NCBI RefSeq assembly: GCF_902459465.1
Contig: NC_047066.1
Span: 19,905,047-19,969,046 of the forward strand
Direction of reading: 5' to 3'
Length of the DNA: 64,000 nt
From: Asterias rubens
Lineage: Eukaryota > Echinodermata > Asteroidea > Forcipulatida > Asteriidae
Positions within the stretch are counted from its first letter, which is position 1. Each line of letters opens with the position of its first letter. The notes beneath the pieces were generated by a model that searched no databases, was not told the origin of the DNA, and worked only from the letters and a program-made list of their open reading frames with translations. Both the position numbers and the translations under genes were made by a program. This document shows positions 8,854 to 18,401 of this stretch, piece by piece.

Positions 8854-11800
8854 CTTGAAGGAAGAAAATAAATGTTTTTGTACACTTTTTTTTGCGAAGT
8901 TAAGTCATCATTTTGTTTGTTGTGTTTAATATTTGCTTGAGCAGATGTTACCACTAGAACACTCGATTTGAACTGCCTCTAGCCATTGAGCTAGCTCAAT
9001 GGTCTAGTAGTAAGACATCTGCTCTAGCAATGCAAAAGTCGTAGGTGCAAACCTCACCCGTGTGATTTTGTTCACAGAACTCTGGAAAGTACAGAGTATG
9101 CAGTGCTTATTACACAAACACAGTCAATATGAATACACTAGTAGCAACTATCATGTCAAAAAATGAGTTCAAAATGTACTCACTGTCTCATAGAAAATGC
9201 ACTTTAGTGTCTGGTTTTGGTCTTTCAGAGTGAACTTTTTGGCCAGGCCATTGATATCAGAAGACATTGCTGAAGTCATTTTACCTGTGTCATCAAGAAA
9301 TATGAAATAATTTGTTATTACAAGTTTCTGCCAAGTTCTTATTTTATTAGTGTAATCCAGAAGTCAATAAAATGATCAGAAAAATGGTAACTTAAGACAC
9401 AGCAGAAAAATGGAACCCAAAGTTATGATTTCTAGCAAGTAAGATAATTGCTGCTGCTTCAAAGGTTGCATGGCTTCTGACTGGCACCCCCTGAACAAAG
9501 ATGTTGACAAAATACGGAGACTGCCAACGTTAGTGCTTTATGGCTCAGATGGCTTATGCTACCTCGCTTGCTCATGCACATGAAAAGCAGTTTAGTATTA
9601 ATGGACCGCCATAATAAGGAAAAGGAGGCAACTGGATTTGTTTCAAATTATTTATTTACAGCATTGGATAATGGACCTGTCCTTAAGCAGGACAGTTCTT
9701 TTCAGAACTATTAGTAGTCTCCCGATTTCTGAAATCTACTCCCACGGCAGTAGAATAAAAAACAAGACCTATTTCCGCCCCCCCCCCCCAATAAAATAAA
9801 AAAATCTATACAGAAAAGTAGATGTACACATGGTGTTACCACAAAGCGAATAAACCAGGCATGCTGTTTGGTCCGTGGAAAAGGTAGGAATATTTTATTG
9901 AGTACAACGGCATACCAACATGGTGTAGGCTTTTTCAAAAGGCGCACAAGTTGGAAAACAGACCAAAGTAGGAAGAGTATCATCCTCACCATGCAACGCC
10001 TCAAAACATAAAATAATTTTTTGTTGAAAGCAATTTTGTACGAGACAGGCTACTTACCATAGACCTCAAAGATGAAGACTCCAGCCTTGTCTGTGTGTTT
10101 ACTCCAATTTCTGACATCGGCAATGGATGCAGTCAAGACCTTACTGGAGCGGTCATCGACACTAAACCCACCCTGTTGGTTCATCTGAGAAAACTTTCCA
10201 TCCACCTGCAAGATACAAAATTTGACTCTTTAAAGGGAAGGTATAGACGATGTGACCTATGTTTACATTCAAACCGCCCTCTGTTGACAAAACACTATAT
10301 ACGTCATGTTTCGCCGGGCACCGAGTTGCGTAGTCATAGTAAGATTGCGTACACTTTCTAGCTGGCTGCCAAAACACAAAGGTTTTGCCAGGCAGTATGC
10401 GCGCGAATCATGTTATGGTTTTCGTGTGACGTCAGAGGTCACATCGTCTATACGTTTGATATTCACTGATGACATTAAAAATTTTTGGTTAGAAGCCTAC
10501 AGCAGGTTTTGATAGTAACAAGCATTTTGAGAACCATTTCACTTTGAAGTAATGTGTTTAATCGAAATAAGATGTACGTTTTTTTTCCCAAAGTTTGAAT
10601 CTAAGAAAAGTTTTCTGTAACACTTCTCAGATTGTGTATTCCTATTAAGATTCTTCTTCCTGCAAGGACATTATAAGCTTCAATTTTTTTGCGACTTTCA
10701 AAAAACGCTACAACTTTCCCTTTTGATATTGAACTTTCACAGGTTAGTTTTATTGTATATCTACATACAGCGCCATGAGCATAGGATTAAAAGAATCAAA
10801 CGGTTCCAACAAAAAACAAAGACCACTTTGTTTAAACAAGGATAAGGAGCCAATCCAAATGACAACGTTTTAAAGAAATTTGAAGGCAAAGTTCCCCAAT
10901 AATTACCTTAAGTCTTGGAAGGCTAGGTGGGGCACTCTGGTGAGGAGGTCCCACATTTGGCGGAGGCCTGTTGCTGTTTTGATGAGGAGGCCAACAGGGT
11001 AGGGGTGGAGGATCCCTACCCACAGGGAAATGGGGCTGCTGCTGATGAATGGGGTAATCCTGATTGTTGTTGGGCTGGTGGGGCAAGTCTCTGCCAAACT
11101 GTGGCATGCCCATCATCTGGGTAGGGTACCTGTTAATGTAAGCAGATGCAGGCAAATGGTTTGCATTCTGGAAACAATATGCCACCATTGGTCTTGAACT
11201 TTGCTCTTGAGGGGACCCAGCTATTCTCCACTGATAAGGGCCGCAATTTTATGGGGAAAATGTAAGTTTGTATTAGAACCACAGCAAAAGCACAGGGCAC
11301 CCCAGCAATTGCTGTGGGTGACGTGGATTATTTTGAGGCCTGAAATAATTTGTGTATATTCAAAATAATTGGCAATTAATTTCAACATGAAAGACATTTG
11401 AAGATTTTAAAAGGTGGTCCGGTTGGTGTAGAAGTATCTTTCCACCTTCCACCTATATGACCCTGTGTCCCCTGGAATAAATTTCTTGGGTTTGGAACCC
11501 AAACTTTTAAATATTAGTGTTAAAGGCAGTGGACACTATTGGTAATTACCCAAAATATTTATTAGCATAACAAATTTCTTGGTGACGAGTAATGAGGAGA
11601 GGTTGATGGTATAAAGCATTGTGAGAAAGGGCTCCCTCTGAAGTGCCATACTTTTCAAGAAAGAAGTAATTTTCCACGAATTTGATTTCGAGACCTCAGG
11701 TTTAGAACTTGAGGTCTCGAAATCAACCATCTAAACGCACACAACTTCGTGTGACAAGGGTGTTTTTTTCTTTCATTATTATCTCGCAAGTTCGATGACC

Positions 11801-14800
11801 GATTGAGCTCAAATTTTCACAGGTTTGTTATTTTATGCATATGTTGAGAACCACCAACTGTGAAGGCTAGTCTTTGACAGTTACCAACAGTGTCCACTGC
11901 ATTTAAAGGACTCTATTGGAAAATGGATGGACCTCTGATTTGGGGCCTCTTTTTAACAACCTGCAGTGATTTTTCAAGTGTTGATTCTTTGCAATAACTA
12001 TACTTTCAATACAATCATGTAAATTGTTTGCATTTTTTATTTTTTTTTGTACAATGGACTGCCCATGGATTTTGCACTTTCACTTTTATGGAACTTGTGT
12101 TGACTAACGATGCACAACGAATTACCTCCATTGATGATGGTTCTGTTGCCAGTATAACAGCAACCAGTTTAAGTTTAACAGGGTCGCACTGTGGTAATTT
12201 GTTTCAGACATGCCTGAAGTGTTTACTGCTCATCAGCGGAACACAGTGGGAAAAAAAACACTTAACAAAAACAAGTTGATTGAATTTAACTGTGAAACCT
12301 GAGTAAGCAAGTGTGCTGATAGTATGCAAAGGGTGAAAAATTATAGCATGTTTGCATCCAGCATCATGGTCCAGTGGTTACTTCAATAATAATAATAATA
12401 ATAATATTAATAACTGAGTATTTACAAAGCGCCTTATACCAGGCCTCAAGGCGCTTTCCACTAAAATCAACAATATTTTAAAAACAGCACTAAATATAGA
12501 AAAGGCAGTTGAAAACCACAAGAATTGAGCCCTGATACATGCCGTTGCTTTTTAAAATAAAAAATTGTATGATATGGAATCATTGAAAACAATATATTTT
12601 GTAAAAGGGCTACGAGGACTACTTCATAAAGATAGTCCTATTAAACTTGGAACCAGTCCTGGGTTACTAAAAACTAAAGGCTAGTTCTAAGTTACGACAA
12701 GAAACTTGTCTTAACTGGAAATAAGACTATTTAACTCTTTTTGATCCACCTCTGGACACGTTTTGTAATTACTCAAAATATATATTAGCAAAGACTTACT
12801 TGGTAACGAACAAGGGAGAGCTGTTGATAGTATAAACCATATTAAGAGAAACAACTCCCTCTGAAGTTTTTTAAGAAAGAGGTAATTTCTCACTAAAATA
12901 TTTGAATCTGAGAAAGACTTCAAGCCCTTTCTCAGGCATCTCAAGGCACATTTGAGCAACAATCTATTCTTTCATTGTTTTCTTGCAACAGCAATGACAA
13001 ATGGAATCAAAACTTTCACAAATTTGTTATTTTCCTGCATTAGGAACAGCAAGTGCGAATACTGGTCTTTGACAATTACAAAACGTTTCCAGCGGTGCCT
13101 TTAACAAATGTGCATTGAAAGAGTTTCCTACCTAGTAGGCGTGGGTCGCTGATCCTCATTCACCCCGGCCCACTTCTGCCAGCTATTGTTAATCCCTGGA
13201 GGTAGGCGTGGAGCTTGATCTCCTGAAGGACCCCCTTCAAATTCAAATCCCGGGGCAAAAGGGGAGGGGGCCATCCATGGACTTTGGGGTAGAGGTGGCA
13301 CTGGGTTCCCTCGGAAGCTGGGTTGAAAGAAGGCTAAAAAGGAATAGACAATAGACAAGTTTTAATAGACAATTGTCACAAAGGAACATCATAATTAATC
13401 AAAACCACTAAAAAAACACTAAAAAAACACAAGAGTTAACCTATAAGTTCCATTTGGCTATCGTCTTAAAATTGACAGCTTTCTTTCAAGGAAAACAGGG
13501 ACAATGTTCTCAATTTTGATAAAACCTTAAAACGTCCAATAAAACATGAAATTGCGGGCCAAATCTGTTTTCATTTACAACTGTGCTAGCCTTGAAAATA
13601 AGGTGTAATATTTGGTCCTCGGGAAAAGAGTAGAAAACTTGTATTGCAAGGGCTGACTTTACATGGTATAGGCTTTAATAAATTGTTCAGGTTATTTAAA
13701 TCACAGTTTATTTGTTAAATTTCCCAGGAAAAAAAAAAACGGGAAATAGGCTGAAGCTGGAAGAAATTCATGCTTGGGGTAAATACTAATTTTAGTACAA
13801 ATAATATTCCGGATATTTGAAATTTGAAGCCTGTGGTCGATTGCCTGCCCCTAACAAACAATTTCTTCACCCCCCCCCCTCCTTTCTGGCAAAGGCTCAT
13901 GGATACGGGAGTACTGACAGAACAGATGTTACTTCAAGGAAAGCTCTGAGAGAAGGATGAATCATTAATAAACAAAGTGTGCAGAATAAAAATTTTAATG
14001 TGAGCTACCTGAATTGTTGTTTGGGTTGTCATTCCATGAAGGTCTGGGTAGGGTATTGTTGAAGCTTGGTTGCCGTAGTTGATTTCGGTTATTGTTGGTG
14101 TGACGAGGTTGTTTAGCTGGGCCATGATTTGAGGATGAGGATGAACCAAAACTTCCTGATTACAAAACGAAAACACTGAATAAGTTTGTGACAATTTTAA
14201 ATTTTGAAAATGAAAGTATTGTTGGGATAATTTTTTTTTTTTTGACTTGTGGTTAAAACAATGTAATGTTTGGATTTTTATTTAGGAGGCGAATGTATCA
14301 AAATGTGTGGAGATAATTTGCTATTGTGATTTTGCTGATGCCCTTTGGCCCTAGGTCAAAAACAGCTTAAAAATAGTTTAAATAGCTTATAAATAGCTTA
14401 TTTCATTGTAGTAAATGTGCCAAGCAAACTGTTTTCTCTACGAAAAATAACTGAACATTTCAGACAAAGTTGGGTGTTTTTTTTGCATCAAAAACTGCAG
14501 ATCTGAAACAATTTTACTCTTCTAAAAAATTAAATGTATGATAGATCTATGTATAAAAATGGTTTATTTAACTCGCAGCACCATGCTGAATTACAATAGT
14601 GTTACACCTGAATAAACTAACATGAAATATAAATTTAAAGGCAGTGGACACTATTGGTAATTACTCAAAATAATTATTAGCATTAAACCTCACTTGGTAA
14701 AGAGTAATGGGAATAGGTTGGCAGTATAAAACATTGTGAGAAACGGCTCCCTCTGAGGTGGAGTAGTTTTCGAGATAGAAGTAATTTTCCACGAATTTGA

Positions 14801-15874
14801 TTTCGAGACTTCAAGTTTAGAACTTGAGGTCTCGAAATCAACCATCTAAACGCACACAACTTCGTGTGACTAGGGTGTTTTCTTCTTTCATTATTATCTC
14901 GCAACTTTGATGACCGATTGAGCTCAAATTTTCACAGGTTAGTTATTTCACACCAACTGTGAAGGCTAGTCTTTGACAATTACCAATAGTGTCCACTGCC
15001 TTTAAACAAAATCAAGATTTAATTTTACCCTGGTATCTTGCATTGCTACTACTCTCATTGTTTGGATGGGCGATCAGGGCTTGGTGGGACCGCTTCTTTG
15101 AACTGAAAGTCTGTGTTATTTTCTCTATGAACAAAAAAGTAATAAATATCTAACTTTATAAACATGACAACGCCTTGCATGATTGATAGGCCTATGTTAA
15201 TATTTACAAGAAAATTTCTTATGTTCAAATGATTCTAACATGAACTGTGAGTGGCAAATAAGAGTTTGTTTGATGAGGGAAACAAAATAATGGAAAGTTT
15301 TGATTGATCAAAAGTTTCTATTTACAACACTGGTGACAACAGAGGGCGCTCTACAATAATGCATGGTGGGTTTTGGCCTAAATGATTCTGTACTGTATAG
15401 TTGAGCCGGCAAGAAAAATGTCTAAAGACACGTCATACCAGCTTTGCACATTGTGTGGATGGGATGGCTTAATTATTGAAGTGCTTAGTGAGAGTGTCTT
15501 TGAAGACATCTAATGAGTTGCTAGTTATTATCGTCTCTCAAAAACTAAAATTTTAAAGAGTGGTGTTCAGTTCAGTTTGTAGGAAAATTCTGATTTTAAA
15601 TTATGCACAAAACAAAATAAAAAAGATAAGCAACAGCTGAACATCAGTAAATATCCATGAATAAATTAAATTTTCTTCATTTAGAGATACACCCTGGTAA
15701 TATCAACAATAACAATTTGTGCTGACTATATGGTTTATTTACAGGCCAAAGAAAAACACAAATGTCTTTTGTATTTTCTGGAATGACTTTTAAAATTAGG
15801 TCTAGTAAAATTCAGTGTTGAATGTGTAATACATGTTTCTTCACAAAGTTGGCCAACTTACTTTGGTTTTGCAT
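8662..15874 (-). CDS. SPATA22: SPATA22-like meiotic ssDNA-binding cofactor
   Basis: Eight coding exons (15874-15862, 15124-15029, 14155-14009, 13333-13132, 11192-10907, 10205-10058, 9284-9184, 8853-8662) splice in consistent phase to 394 residues; human SPATA22 is 363. The N-terminal ~250 residues are low-complexity, rich in Pro, Asn, Gln and Ser; the start region FSSKKRSHQ resembles vertebrate FNQKKRNRQ. Residues about 248-394 form the RPA2-like OB-fold region: KVLTASI, FIFEVYG, LKCIFYETDRPL and RCMG…LFRCVSVRPATPAEQK, against vertebrate CVFYEIDREL and CVSVRPASVSEQK. In mammals SPATA22 binds MEIOB and coats resected ssDNA in meiotic recombination. The gene lies head-to-head with CLIP1. The least certain join is exon 4 to exon 5, where the acceptor is weak. 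Confidence 0.88.
8989..9065 (+). repeat. tRNA-like SINE head
   Basis: TAGCTCAATGGTCTAGTAG resembles a pol III A box and GTAGGTGCAAACC a degenerate B box. The stem cannot fold as a functional tRNA. Confidence 0.45.
9184..9284 (-). CDS. SPATA22: SPATA22 coding exon 7 (OB fold)
   Basis: Acceptor GATGACACAG, donor GAGACA|GTGAGT. Encodes LAKKFTLKDQNQTLKCIFYET. Confidence 0.9.
9472..9560 (+). mobile_element. Truncated tRNA-SINE (family S1)
   Basis: GGCTTCTGACTGGCACCC … ACAAAGATGTTGACAAAATA … GCTCAGATGGCTTA. It matches the bodies of the copies at 41618-41895 and 59310-59620 but stops after the A box. Confidence 0.65.
9680..9885. mobile_element. Foldback-family D fragment with a C tract
   Basis: AGCAGGACAGTTCTTTTCAGAA, TCTCCCGATTTCTGAAATCTACT and ACACATGGTGTTACCACAAA recur at 50060-50150, 51371-51757 and 58290-58500. 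A run of C sits at 9780-9790. Confidence 0.6.
10058..10205 (-). CDS. SPATA22: SPATA22 coding exon 6 (start of OB-fold region)
   Basis: Acceptor TTTGTATCTTGCAG, donor CTATG|GTAAGT. Encodes SSKVLTASIADVRNWSKH and AGVFIFEVYG, aligning with the vertebrate RIISAVIESMKYW…LLFEVL segment. Confidence 0.9.
10241..10453. mobile_element. GTATAGAC-ended MITE (213 bp)
   Basis: Terminal inverted repeats are GTATAGACGATGTGACCT at the left and AGGTCACATCGTCTATAC at the right, perfect over about 18 bp. It lies in a SPATA22 intron. A shorter element with the same first eight bases is at 44687-44848. No clear target duplication. Confidence 0.8.
10907..11192 (-). CDS. SPATA22: SPATA22 coding exon 5 (Pro/Gln/His-rich)
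   Basis: Donor CTTAAG|GTAATT is clear. The acceptor chosen (GTTCAAG before 11192) keeps phase with exon 4 but has a poor pyrimidine tract. The stronger TTGTTTCCAG before 11167 would need a different upstream phase. Encodes RYPTQMMGMPQFG, HQQQPHFP and PPPNVGPPHQ. Confidence 0.7.
11400..11500 (+). repeat. Diverged SINE 3' part
   Basis: GACCCTGTGTCCCCTGGAATAAATTTCTTGGG resembles the SINE at 61190-61345 (CCCCTGGAATAATTCTCTGGGG). Confidence 0.45.
11524..11902. mobile_element. TTAA-flanked MITE, family A, copy 3
   Basis: TTAA at 11520-11523 and 11903-11906; ends AGGCAGTGGACACTATTGG and its complement. It lies in a SPATA22 intron and is close to consensus. Confidence 0.88.
12385..12480 (-). repeat. 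(AAT)n microsatellite with LINE-like tail
   Basis: AAT repeats at 12387-12410 are followed by TATTTACAAAGCGCCTTATA. On the minus strand this reads as a LINE 3' end (…GGCGCTTTGTAAATA then ATT triplets). Confidence 0.5.
12610..12745. repeat. Diverged family B foldback
   Basis: CTAGTTCTAAGTTACGACAAG and TAACTCTTTTTGATCCACC match the 4585-4705 element with many changes. Confidence 0.5.
12760..13104. mobile_element. Degenerate family A MITE, copy 4
   Basis: Family phrases survive (TAATTACTCAAAATATATATTAGC, CTTACTTGGTAACGA, CTGGTCTTTGACAATTAC), but the ends are eroded and target sites are not recognisable. It is an old copy. Confidence 0.6.
13132..13333 (-). CDS. SPATA22: SPATA22 coding exon 4
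   Basis: Acceptor TTCCTTTTTAG, donor CTACTAG|GTAGGA. Pro-rich: GNPVPPLPQSPW, LPPGINNSWQKWAG. 202 nt, leaving phase 2. Confidence 0.8.
14009..14155 (-). CDS. SPATA22: SPATA22 coding exon 3
   Basis: Acceptor TTTTGTAATCAG, donor ATTCAG|GTAGCT. The correct frame is SFGSSSSSNHGPAKQPR… rather than the longer open frame (EVLVHPHPQ…), because only the former matches the phases of both neighbours. Asn/Pro-rich. Confidence 0.8.
14639..15001. mobile_element. TTAA-flanked MITE, family A, copy 5
   Basis: TTAA at 14635-14638 and 15002-15005. The right end lies only 28 bases from SPATA22 coding exon 2. Confidence 0.88.
15029..15124 (-). CDS. SPATA22: SPATA22 coding exon 2
   Basis: Acceptor TTTTTGTTCATAG, donor CCAGG|GTAAAA. 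Encodes KITQTFSSKKRSHQALIAHP and a Ser/Asn stretch; 96 nt, entering after one base and leaving one base. Confidence 0.8.
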
Positions 15875-16001
15875 TGTTTATGAACAGGAGCAGTCCTCTC
15901 CGTGTGTGGTCGTGAGTATGGGTCGTAAACTTTAGCAAGAAACTGTACACTTCAACGCACGAACTTCAACGCATGAACATGCATGACGGGATGAACTTGT
16001 C
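15862..16001 (-). CDS. SPATA22: SPATA22 exon with 5' UTR and start codon
   Basis: Acceptor GGTTTTTCAG precedes 16001, so at least one further non-coding exon lies upstream. The coding part is only 15874-15862 (MQNQ plus one base), with donor CCAAA|GTAAGT. The leader has three upstream ATGs with short frames that stop before the main start, which may lower translation. Confidence 0.75.
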
Positions 16002-16022
16002 CTGAAAAACCATCAATAAGAT

Positions 16023-16099
16023 TAGACCCACCCAGTAACTGGGTCTGCTGTATTCCTTTCTTTTTTTGAAAAAGGAATACAGTCACTCAGCTGGGTCTA
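16023..16099. repeat. Imperfect hairpin upstream of the SPATA22 start exon
   Basis: Arms TAGACCCA…CTGTATTCCTTT (16023-16059) and AAAGGAATACAG…TGGGTCTA (16071-16099) enclose a short T-rich loop. It sits 22 bases beyond the exon edge at 16001, within the presumed 5' UTR intron. Confidence 0.6.
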
Positions 16100-16169
16100 C
16101 ACCAAGATAAACTGTAAATTAAATTATAGCTGTTAAATATCAAACTCATTGAAAAGTTAATTACGTTAA

Positions 16170-16564
16170 AGGTAGTGGACACTATTGGTAATTGTCAAAG
16201 ACTAGCCTTCACAGTTGGTGTTTCTCAACATAAGCATAAAATAACAAACCTGTGAACATTTGAGCTCAATCGGTTTTCGTCCATCGAACTTGCGAGATAA
16301 TAATGAAAGAAAAAAACACCCTTGTCACACGAAGTTGTGTGCGTTTAGATGATTGATTTCGAGACCTCAAGTTCTAAATCTGAGGTCTTGAAATCAAATT
16401 CGTGGAAAATTACGTCTTTCTCTAAAACTATGGCACTTCAGAGGGAGCCGTTTCTCACAATGTTTTATACCATCAACCTCTCCTCATTACTTTTCACCAA
16501 GTAAGGTTTTATGCCAATAAAATAATTATTTTGAGTAATTACCAATTTTTAGTGTCCACTGCCT
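16170..16564. mobile_element. TTAA-site MITE, family A, copy 6, with adjacent solo end
   Basis: Left TTAA at 16166-16169; the right junction is TTAG. It is followed at once by a second TTAGGCAGTGGACACTATTG fragment (16565-16588), which suggests a nested or aborted insertion. Confidence 0.8.
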
Positions 16565-16859
16565 TTAGGCAGTGGACACTATTGTTTAAATTTTAAATAC
16601 ACAACATGTTCTCTGAAGAAAAGCTGTTTTCTTAAAAGCAAAGTTCAAGCAAAATCCTTATGCTTGGGACTTTAAAGGTCTCTCACCAACCAGGGCAGGC
16701 AGGCAACATTAATTTTCACATTCGAAAATGAGTTTTAAAGAAAAAGTCGTCTGCTTGTCGAAAAAATATCAGCGAAAAGTTTGAGACGCACGGAAACACA
16801 CAGAAAGAAAATAATAAAGCAATAACGAAGTTCTCCTATTAACAGTCATCAAAAACGTC

Positions 16860-17110
16860 AGAAAAGATACCTTTTATGTGTCCTTTTACGAACCAGTCTG
16901 CAACAAAATAAGAATTCTGTAGCTCTTGTCACGCACACCACACGAAGAAAATTACACTGAACTTTTTCTAATAAAAAAGTAAGTTTGTCAAGAGAGGGCG
17001 CTATGTAACCTAATCACCGCGCGCTCGTCCTCGAACCCCCATCATCTCATGAATAAAAGACAACATCACATACCGAACACACACACACACACACATATAT
17101 AGGGGATCGA
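16860..17110. promoter_or_regulatory. Candidate SPATA22 promoter / shared upstream region with CLIP1
   Basis: Slightly CpG-richer (CACCGCGCGCTCGTCCTCG at about 17016-17034). A possible minus-strand 5' UTR donor is AAAAG|GTATCT near 16870. A GAGAGGGCGCT word is at about 16990 and a (CA)n run at 17080-17094. The gene arrangement predicts a promoter in or near here, but no core element is proven. Confidence 0.3.
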
Positions 17111-17885
17111 CTGGAGATCGAGTTTGCTAGCTATTATAATCACTGCGGTTGATCGGAGTATGTAAATGGAAGAAGATCTAAGATCGTCAAGATAAAACAT
17201 TTTCCTTCATTCTGAGACAACAAATATATCCATCATATACCAGAATTGTAACTTGGTAAGTTTTTTCTTTTGAGTTATGTTCGCATCTATGCATTGTTGT
17301 GACTGTTGTTTAGTGAAATTGCCAGCGTGAAAATAGCAAGGTGATGTCATCAATTGGGCAGATTGGACACGTCCTCCCTGCTCATTGCAATCCGTATGCA
17401 AGCTCCGTCCGTTTGGCCCGGTGGGCCGGCTGGCTGGCTGGCAGCCTGATGATCGGCTGGTCATGACACCTGACAGTGACACAGTTGACTAGATCATGCA
17501 TCGGATTTAATACATTTATGTAGCCATCTTGAGTATAAATTTGAGTTTTTTAATGCTGAACTGAATTTCAATGTTTGTTTATTGCTTATTATTGCCAAAA
17601 ACTGTCTGGCTGATGTGGCAGTTGTTCAATCAAGGTGGGAGGGGTCAATAAATGACATGGTAATAAATGCTGACTGTCAGGACTTATACATTTTAAACTA
17701 ATGAAAAATACTCAGTGTATCTGACATTAACCTGTTCACCCATTTCTGTCAAAAATAGTAAGTCTTTCATATTTAAATCTACCCAGCCCAGATGATTCTA
17801 AATCTAATCTAATCTGATTCTGATCATTAACAACAGTCTAAAAATAGGAAGTGGCAGTAATTTTTCAGTCAGAAGTTAGAACTTA

Positions 17886-18401
17886 TTATATAACACCCAA
17901 GCAGATCCTTGCCATTTGATTGGAGGATTGCCCGTCACGTGATAGCAAATAAAAGTACCATTGCACGCTGAGTCACTCGCCGTGCTTTTTCGTTCCATCC
18001 GAAAAGTACCATTGCACGCTGGCACGCTGCCAGCGTGCAATGGTACTTTTCGGATGGAACGAAAAAGCTGAGTAAAAACATCACTGCGTGCGCGTGTCTT
18101 TGGTAACGCAGCAGGTGTTACTGCAAGAAGGCATAGTAAAATTACTAGCATTCGGCTTCTACAGTTGAAATTGTTTGTTTTGAAAGTTGTTTCTTTCAAT
18201 CAAAATGACAAAGTTCTACTTGGATGTTATATAAAACAAATAATGAATGTTTTTCATTCGTGCAATGGTGCGAATATGTTCATTCGTTGAAAGCTGGAAT
18301 GTTCCATTCAACTCGGCTCCGCCTCGTTGAATAGAACATTCCATCTTTCAACTCATGAACATATTCGCACCATTGCACTCATAAACATTCATTATGTGTA
18401 T
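17886..18401 (-). mobile_element. Compound foldback element E, copy 1 (inverted relative to copy 2)
   Basis: About 516 bp. One part is a 150-bp palindrome (arms with GTGCAATGGTGCGAATATG, centre GGCTCCGCC). The other is a segment bounded by TTATATAACACCCAAGCAG and its inverted partner TTGGATGTTATATAA. A second inner palindrome (TCCGAAAAGTACCATTGCA) differs slightly from copy 2. It contains a 107-codon minus-strand frame (18199-17876). Confidence 0.8.

Noticed and set aside
14009..14194. Longer open frame EVLVHPHPQ… for SPATA22 exon 3
   Set aside because: It does not match the splice phase of either neighbouring exon, whereas the Ser/Asn-rich frame matches both.
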